From positions 26,796,611 through 26,860,610 of the forward strand of contig NC_051449.1 of NCBI RefSeq assembly GCF_001649575.2: a stretch of DNA of 64,000 bases, given 5' to 3'. The notes under the pieces are model-generated. The model worked only from the letters and a program-made list of their open reading frames with translations. It was not told the origin of the DNA and searched no databases. Position 1 is the first letter of the stretch. Every line of letters begins with the position of its first letter. Below are positions 56,850 to 64,000 of this stretch, piece by piece. A program made the position numbers and the translations under genes. This DNA comes from Kryptolebias marmoratus (taxonomy: Eukaryota; Chordata; Actinopteri; Cyprinodontiformes; Rivulidae).

Positions 56850-57000
56850 CAAACTCAAAAATATTTTATTAATCCTAAAGGGAAACTAAATGTTGTTTTA
56901 GCTCATTATCCTGGTTTAGTTAAAGAGTTGTTATAGATACTGATGGCTGTGGGTAGGAAGGATCTCTTGTAGCGGTCTGTCTAGTTGTGTCCAGATGTCC
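56850..57000 (-). mobile_element. LINE 3' tail fused to the H3 pseudogene
   Basis: On the minus strand, directly after H3 codons ending GACACCA, come DRYKRSFLPTAISIYNNSL and the tail GGATTAATAAAATATTTTTG. This matches 39439-39600 closely, so the two loci share a LINE tail and the same junction. Confidence 0.75.
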
Positions 57001-57317
57001 TGGTGTCCTTGAAGAGCCCCACCAGGTAAGCCTAGCTGGCCTCCTGCGGAGCCAAGGCAGTCGAGTTCTGGAAGCGCAGGTCGGTCTTGAAGTCCTGGGC
57101 GATTTCTTGGACTAGGCCCTGGAAGGGCAGCTTCCGAATGAACAGCTTGGTGGACTCCTGGTAGTGGCGGAGCTCCCTGGTACCGGGCCTGTAGAAGTGA
57201 GGATTCTTCACTCCGCCGGTGGTCAGGGCACTCTTGTTGGTCGGCTTTGGAGGTGAGCTGCTTCCTGGAAGCTTTACCTCTGGTGGATTTATGGGCAGTC
57301 TGCTTGGTTCTGGCAAT
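57001..57317 (-). pseudogene. Histone H3 retropseudogene
   Basis: H3 is a core nucleosome protein of 136 codons. On the minus strand the homology starts at 57317 with [20 protein letters not shown] (the ATG has become ATT). After a one-base frameshift it continues as [39 protein letters not shown] and [23 protein letters not shown] of the next codon has become TAG, and the frame runs on AYLVGLFKDT before switching to a LINE tail. It has no introns and lacks the last H3 codons. It is clearly dead. Confidence 0.9.
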
Positions 57318-57420
57318 GACTGGACAGGGTTCTTTACGTTTAACACTGAAGAGTGAAAGATGTTAATCAACTGCACCTGGATGTAAAAATAAAAAAACAC
57401 CTTGTTGTTATGGTTATGCA

Positions 57421-58776
57421 CAGGGTTCTCAAGTTTTGATCTGATCTTGGAGTGAGATTTTGAGCTGCTAGGAGTTGTTAGATGACGTCATCACCTAATT
57501 TGCATATTTGGTGATGTTGATCAGGCTGTAGGAGAGAGGAATATCAACGGTGGCAAGACAAAAAATGAGTAAAAAACACTCAAAATATGTTTAGAACTAC
57601 AAATTAACTTTATAAAATAATTTTATAACTTTATTTCTTTGCCTGATCCCACACTACATAAATACATTTCTTAGAATATCAAATTGAACCAAAAGACAGT
57701 TTTGTGTCGTGTATATATATTCTGAGTAAGGTCTTGCCCCAACCTTCTCCTCTGCACCTCTCTGTTCCTCTCCCTCATCATCATCTTCTTCACCTCTCTT
57801 GTCCACTCTCTCCTCTGTGGTGTTGGTCTTGCAATGTCTGCCTGCACCATTTTTCCCAAACTGACACAGTGGTGGTCAGCAGAAATTCAAACCCTCCTGG
57901 GCATCTAGGTTTTTGTGGCCTCACTAGCTGAATTATTCCTACTTGATGTCATCTCTGCTCTCCTCTGCAGCAGCTGATCACTGACCTCATGTCTGTCTCC
58001 TTCATTCCTTACTTGTGTTTTTCTCCTCTAAGTCATATAGTCAAGCAAGTATTATTATTTAGCTTTGAATAAATTACACATCTTGCTAATGCACATAAAC
58101 AATACTTAAAAATAAATAATTTGGTATTAAGTGGCTGTTTCTTCACTTCTAGCTAACATTAGTCCAACCTGTCTCCTTCTCCTGGCTGTCCTGATTCTTT
58201 CTCTCCAACCTCTCAGCTGTTATATTGTAAATACTAATCAGTAAGTTGTAACTTGTTATTAATTAGTAATTAGTACCTTTAGCTAACCTGAACATTTCCA
58301 GGCCTCCTCTTGATGCTCAGACAGAACTTCCTGCTGTCTTTCAACCACTTTGAAAAGCTTTCTTTCTTGCCTACATCTTTATCGTTCTGCCTCTTCAGTT
58401 TTCTGCCTCTCCATCTTTAGCTCCCTGTCATCAGATGACAACACGACTCACACAAAAACAATTGCGCTCCCGTGCGTGCTCGAGCTCTGCTGTGAGATTG
58501 ACAGCTGTCAGTGATGGGGAAGTGGGCGGGGCTTACGGCACGCTGCAGAATGAATGCTTTCACACATTTAGCCGCCAAAGACAGTAGATTTGTCGCTAGT
58601 CGCTTTAAAAAAATGCTAGAGGGATCTGAAAACTCACTAAATATAGCATTAAAGTGACAAAAAGGCCGTGTGTGTATTTTTTTTTTGCATGAGAAATATA
58701 AAGTGTGATGTGTGAGCGTGTGCACTTCACGAAATGCGTGTGTCTCACGGTCAATGCGTGAGACTTGAGAGCCCTG
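57421..58776. mobile_element. hAT element, 1356 bp, 8-bp duplication with one mismatch
   Basis: The left end CAGGGTTCTCAAGTTTTGAT and the reverse complement of the right end (CAGGGCTCTCAAGTCTCACG) form the terminal repeat. Flanking GTTATGCA (57413-57420) and GTTGTGCA (58777-58784) differ at one base. No intact transposase. ORFs inside are short. Confidence 0.85.
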
Positions 58777-58784
58777 GTTGTGCA

Positions 58785-60399
58785 TCATAACAAATGTCCT
58801 AAAGTAAAAAGGTTTCAGTAAAAAAAAATCCTCCCACCTGCACAGCATTGAATACCAAAAGAAATAATCATCCTAAAAAAGGATTTACCTCCAGAAAAAA
58901 AGAGGAATTAAGATTTTCAAAAGCAATATTTCAGAATGAAAGTAACAGAGCTACTCCAACATGCAGCCATCTTGAGTGGCACAATTGTAGAATTCTAGAT
59001 TCACGGCAAAGTAGCAGCAATGTCACAGAATAAACACCTATTGGTGGCAATGTGATGGCAGCTCCTCAGCAGTATTTATAAAAGATGGACATTTACTAAG
59101 GACACCTGTACTATGTATGTTGCACTCTGAATTTAAAGTTTAAACTGTTAAAATTGTATGAAATACAGTTTAAATTATGTTATAAACTATTAGCAAGAAA
59201 ACACATTACTTCAAAAGTAGTTGTGGTAGTTAAGCTCAAAAAGGACAGTGGTAGATCTCTGTCTTCAAGTTTAAAGTTTATTTACTTTAAAACATGGATA
59301 GCATGTATTGAAAAAAAGCATTTAGTAAATATACATTTTCATCTTTTGTACCTTGGACAGGTAAAATGAACAAACCAAACAAAATAATAAAATAAAATAA
59401 ATTTAAAAACCACAATAAGAATAATTTACAGTTCTGCAATATTGTGAATACAGACTTGGTTTCTGCACTGACAACACCCCTAAGTGTTTATTAAATAAAT
59501 TGAGAGTTGAGAGCTCACATATTTCATTTGGTGAAGATAGAAATAGTTTGGTGAATTTATTACTTTTCTGAAAAAAAAACAGCCTAAATAAACACAACTG
59601 TCCTGAATTATAAATCTTTGTTAAATTAAAATTGTCAATCTTTTTAGGCATAAGTCTTTTTTGTATGCAAAACAAATGTTTTTAAAAACATTTATCTGCC
59701 GGTGATGTACTTCTCCATCCTCTTTTCAGGCATAAATGTCACGGGAGTGTTTCTTTCAGTTGGCAATGTGTGGCACATTCCACCTCTCATACAGTAGTTC
59801 CTCTTGCCCGCAGATTGTGACTGAATATATATTTTTAGCACACTGAGCTCACATCTATGTTAGTATGAAAAAAATTGCAAACTAATGTCAAACTCAAAGA
59901 GTTTGGTTGGTGGAGTACGTGCAAATTTTATTTTCTCTCAGTTCTTTTGTGCATACTGCTGTGGTTACCATAGTAACACATTTTTTCTTTTTTTGGTAAG
60001 ACATAAGGCATGGAGAGACAGGAAGATAAAACAGTGAATGGGAGTTAAAAAAAAATCTGTAACACAGTTATTTCATTTTTGGAATATAAAATGTGGCATG
60101 AACACATTATTATTGCCTGGAAGTCCCAAATATTTCTAATCCTACCTTACTCCATTTTTAATCTTTAGTGTCATTTCATGGCAGCCATGTTGCCTGCACA
60201 CAAAAGGTTGATCCAAAATGAATGGGTCCTATATTTTAATAAATTAACAAATAGTTTGCCTGTCAAGCTGCACAAAATGCACATACTGTCAAAGTGTAAT
60301 GGAATGGAATGAAATAGAATATAACAGAAATTAGCAGAGTAAGCTAGTTATAATCCCAACATTAATTTATTAACATGAACACATCAATAATAATTCAAA
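58785..60399. other. No gene seen
   Basis: AT-rich sequence with short ORFs of no recognisable family. Confidence 0.4.
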
Positions 60400-61145
60400 A
60401 GCTCATATACATGAATCTAATCTCTGCAAACCATGTAAAGTAAATCTGTTGGTGAAAATAATGATGTATCTCCCATAACTGAAAAGCGGGCAATACATGT
60501 TTTTTTTCCTGTGAATGTCTGACTGTTAGGAAAATATCTCATAACCCAGTTGACAGATTTTAATAAAATAGTAAGAAAGTAATCATTGGGTGTACATGTA
60601 CAGCTGATTACATTTTGAAGTCTACCCAGTTCAAGATGGCTGCCACAGCTTTTTAAACTTAGCAAACACAAAAGTTGCTATAACTCAGTCAGTTTTACAG
60701 ATATTCACCTAGAATTCAGTGTGGTAGTAGCTGAGACTGATTCTCAATACACGTAGTCTGAGTGCTAATCATTCTTTAAAATTTTGCCAATAACTATTTG
60801 AAGCCAACCTTGTTTGTCTGTTAGCAAAATATCTCAAGAACAACTGGATGAACTTTAATGAAAGTTGTAGAAAACTATCATTGGATGTATGTATATTTAC
60901 AACAGATTAACTTTTGGAATTAATCCAGTTTGACATACAGCACATGTAATTGGCATTAGCCTATGCAAAAGTGGCTGTAACGCAGTTAATTTTACATTTA
61001 CTGAGCTAAAATTTGGTGTAGTCCGAGCTGAGATCGATTCACGACACATACTCTAAGCGTGACTTGTCATATCATATGATTTTGCACACAATGTCATTTC
61101 CAAGGTTTGAACTAAACGGCTACAACTCCATCATTTCAAATGTAC
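60400..61145 (+). repeat. Dispersed repeat copies (ATATCTCATGAACC family), one and a half in tandem
   Basis: AAAATATCTCATAACCCAGT and AAAATATCTCAAGAACAACT occur about 300 bases apart, each followed by the AATTTTAATGAAA-like and GTACATGTACA-like blocks. The family is therefore arranged as a partial tandem here. Confidence 0.8.
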
Positions 61146-62349
61146 AGAAGAACCTATGTTGTGTAAACAGGAAAAGTACCTTGTTCTTGTGCATTACTAT
61201 GTCACCAGGCATGTACCTCACACTGAGGTATGCCTCCTTCATACATTCAGAACAAATGCAGACATTCCTTTTAAAACAAGCCCCACCATTTTATACAATT
61301 TCATGTCCATCACTTTAGACTGTGACAGTAAGTCGATACTTGTATAAAAGTGTGTTCCCTGGGGCTACGCTGAATATCCTCTCTGCCTCCGGTTCTGGTA
61401 TCCACCCTCAGAGATGACTCAAAAGCTTTTTGTTTGCCAGCTTTCCATTTGGCCTAAAATAACTTGATCTCAGCCCTATTTTCATTCCTCCTTCCGCCTA
61501 CACAAACAGCATCAACCGTACATGTCGGGCATATATGGCTCTGACTTCTGCAGCAGGAAGTGATAAAAAAAACACTGGTTGGGGAGACTCAGCTGTCAAT
61601 CATTATTCTTGCTTTTTCTATATAACCCTGTGGAGTTTGCTTCTCTTCATTTTGCCTCTATTTTTTCCGCTTCTTGTCTCAATTAGTTTATTAGAAAATC
61701 ACCATCAGTAGACAGTTGTATAATGTTCAGTGCTGAGCAGTGTTATTATATTGGCTTTAGGAATGGCCATTGATAGCCGTTTTAGAACAAATTTCTTCCT
61801 TCTGTAAGGAGAACTTACGCTCAAAATTAGTAAAATTGTATGATATTTTGGGCAATTTTATTGTACAATGAATGTGTATTTGGGATTAAAAAACAGAAAA
61901 AGTTTAAAACAAGGCAGCATTTTTAAGCTCTCGTTTTTTCTTCCCATTTATAAAACAGAAAAATGCATTCTTCAATATAACACTAGTTTTTAGCAGAAGC
62001 ATTAAAATAATACATCCAGTGGTATCAAACGCATGCTTCTTCTTTAAAAAATTTTTGAATTACTAATAATGATAAGAAGATTTACATTTAGGTGTCAATG
62101 CAACAATCCAATCAAACAATACAATCATGCTGTAAGCCAAATTTTGTCCATCTACATTGTTTAAGGGAAAATGAAATAAAATATCAAAATATTGAGTTTT
62201 TTTCTTTTATTGAAGTTTGTTTTTCTTTTAGTTAAACACTATCATAAAACACTACAGTGGTCCATTTATCTGAATTAAAAGATTAATGACTTGCTTTTCG
62301 ATTTTTTTGTGTCAAAATCCTGAAGTGGGGTGATTGTGTGGGTGGTATT

Positions 62350-62410
62350 ACCTCCTTGGCTGGTAATGTAGAAGGTGCTGCGGCCAGCTGTGGCAGACCG
62401 CTGTAGGACA
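62350..62410 (-). CDS. Possible coding exon
   Basis: On the minus strand a pyrimidine-containing tract with CTCCTCAG precedes 61 nt that read VLQRSATAGRSTFYITSQG and end GGAG|GTAATA. The segment is clearly less AT-rich than its surroundings. No gene family is recognised, and the frame is open for some codons on both sides. It could equally be a conserved noncoding element. Confidence 0.25.
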
Positions 62411-62739
62411 CTGAGGAGGTTTGTTTGTCAGTGAAAATGAAAGCAGAAAAAGAAACAAATTTTGTTAATAAGAGAACCAGTTTGAAAATACTTTTTTTCT
62501 TTTTTTTTGGTCTGGAGTGACGCTGTCATGAACTCGAGCCCCACATTTCACAAGGGGAACCCCCAAGCTTTACAATGATGTCACACCGTCTGTGGGTACC
62601 AGCTACCTCTAGCTGTCCAGATCGGAAACTCCTCGAAGACTGTTGTCTTTCTATTGAAGGCTTGTATTTCAAGTGGTCTTCTTCAAAACATTAACGGCAC
62701 AGTCAGTCACCAGACTTTGGGTTGTAATTTTCACCAGGA

Positions 62740-63095
62740 ACTAAACTAACCACATCCATCAAACTTTTTGGTGCTTTGGGAAGCTGAAGAATGAAACAGC
62801 TGTTGTAGTTTTGTATTGGTTTATAGAATTAATTGCAACATACTGAGCCATTTTATCCCCACAGTATCTGTATTTACTATTTACTGCCTTGTTTGCATTC
62901 CTGTGTTTGGCACTGGATAGTCATGCTTCTGAGTGATCATGGAAAATGCCAAAGAGAGTCTAGTAATTTTTTTGATCTTTGATTATTAATTTTAAAGTAG
63001 TGTAATTTTTTTAAATCATAGACTGAAAACAAGCACCTTTTATGACTTTCTTTTGATTTATGTTAGCTTCAAAACACTTTTCATTTCCCCTTTAA
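62740..63095 (-). pseudogene. THAP-domain transposon remnant, second copy
   Basis: The minus strand reads MAQYVAINSIN, then TTTAVSFFSFPKHQKV and a stop. It aligns along about 350 bp with 6440-6822 in inverted orientation, including flanking noncoding blocks (ATTTACTATTTACTGCCTTG is the reverse complement of CAAGGAAGTAATTAGCAAAT with changes). Zinc ligands are lost. Confidence 0.55.
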
Positions 63096-63753
63096 TGTAA
63101 GAGATGAGCTTGCTTGGGTTTTGATATTGGTGTACAAGAAGACAGCACAACATGCATTTCAGGTGCAGCTATCAGCCAGTTTCTGTATTTCTTCTTTAAT
63201 TTTGTGAGAACAAAATCCTGCCTCACAATTGTAAGTAGTTGTAAAGGGAATGAGCAATGGGATACTTGTCTTAGGACAGGATATTCAGAAAAGTGTATCT
63301 AGAATGAAGAGCAGCATGCATTATTGTCTCCTTTTCAGCATCTGATTAGTGCTCAGTTGTAACAGCTCTGCTTCTTCAGCAGGGCTTAGCGCCAACTCCA
63401 TCAGTGATTCTGGACCTTCGAATTCAAATTAATTTTAAATCCACCTTTTGTCACTGAAAATATCATATTTTTATTCTGGATAATACTGATCAAAGTGGAC
63501 AATAAGTGGTACTAGTTGTGTTTAAATAACTTCAGTTAGACATTTCAGACGTATCAGTAACACCAAGTTCTATGGGTTGTGACAGTGTGAAACATGTAAT
63601 GGCATTGAGTTGGACTTCTAAGTCTAACAATCCACAGCTTCAGGCACTTTTGAACAGTGAGAAGATCTCTCCAGTTTTAGAAGACGTCATCATGCTGTCC
63701 TTGGAGTTTCAAACTTAATTCTCAGAGAGATAAAAAACTATCTGTCAGATAAG

Positions 63754-64000
63754 CAGGGGTGGAAATTAGCACCCGCCACCCGCCAAATGCGGGTAAATAT
63801 TTGAAGTGGCGGGTGAATTTGATCAACACACACGCCACTGTGACGGGTTGGCAATTTGAACAGAAAAGGTGTTATTTGTCCTCTTGACATATAGGAGGCA
63901 GCAATGTGCTCGAGTTGCTGCTGTTACGTCGAGCCGCGTTCCCCCATCAGATACGGTTCCCCCAATGACTTATACTTATATTCCCCCTGCGTCTCCGCGC
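63754..64000 (+). mobile_element. hAT-like element, left end, runs off the window
   Basis: CAGGGGTGGAAATTAGCACC with CGCCACCCGCCAAATGCGGG is the terminus of a hAT family known for this opening. The other end lies beyond base 64000. Confidence 0.55.

Noticed and set aside
1..64000. CRISPR arrays, operons, riboswitches, bacterial promoters
   Set aside because: The sequence is a vertebrate nuclear genome; no regularly spaced identical repeats with unique spacers were seen.

Overview
The window is vertebrate nuclear DNA, almost certainly from a ray-finned (teleost, probably percomorph) fish. The evidence is a split vertebrate carbonic anhydrase gene with GT-AG introns and a repeat content typical of teleosts: tRNA-type SINEs, L2/CR1-type, RTE, Tx1/L1 and Rex6/Dong-like LINEs, Penelope-like and Gypsy elements, hAT, Tc1 and Harbinger-like transposons, and GGAT-tailed repeats. 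It is a draft assembly with two N gaps (11216-11315 and 13408-14074).

The only host gene that can be read with confidence is at the left edge on the minus strand: exons 1-4 of a cytosolic alpha-carbonic anhydrase (663-4875), with all splice junctions in phase and all three zinc-binding histidines present. Its remaining exons lie beyond base 1. A CpG-rich probable untranslated first exon on the plus strand ends at 24868 with a good splice donor, and a second exon-like block lies at 40721-40805. Together they suggest that much of the window is the 5' intron or intergenic desert of a second gene whose coding part lies to the right. Two weaker exon candidates are a two-exon, roughly 52-codon minus-strand ORF at 32351-32641 and a 61-nt minus-strand segment at 62350-62410.

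The rest is layered transposable elements. 6.1-12.8 kb: THAP remnant, LINE, Harbinger-like end, LTR remnant, and a nearly complete four-exon hAT transposase gene carrying a Tc1 fragment and a hAT MITE in its introns. 13-20 kb: L2-type LINE pieces, a Penelope-like GIY-YIG fragment, a Rex6/Dong fragment, and a CR1/L2 LINE split by a 5'-truncated Tx1/L1 copy with a 15-bp target duplication. 21-31 kb: solo LTRs with perfect 5-bp duplications, a minisatellite and several hAT-type elements with 8-bp duplications. 33-42 kb: telomere-like repeats, Tc1 copies, an RTE LINE, a CR1-type LINE, and a nested Tc1/Penelope/solo-LTR stack. 43.6-49.3 kb: a long degenerate LINE, a solo LTR and an L2 fragment. 51.5-55.9 kb: a decayed Gypsy element interrupted by a Harbinger-like insertion. 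56.8-58.8 kb: a histone H3 pseudogene fused to a LINE 3' tail, next to a hAT element.

The most unusual observation is that H3-LINE fusion. The same junction, the H3 C-terminal codons running directly into one LINE tail, occurs twice (39405-39438 and 57001-57317). This suggests that a chimeric retroelement carrying histone H3 sequence has been mobile in this lineage.
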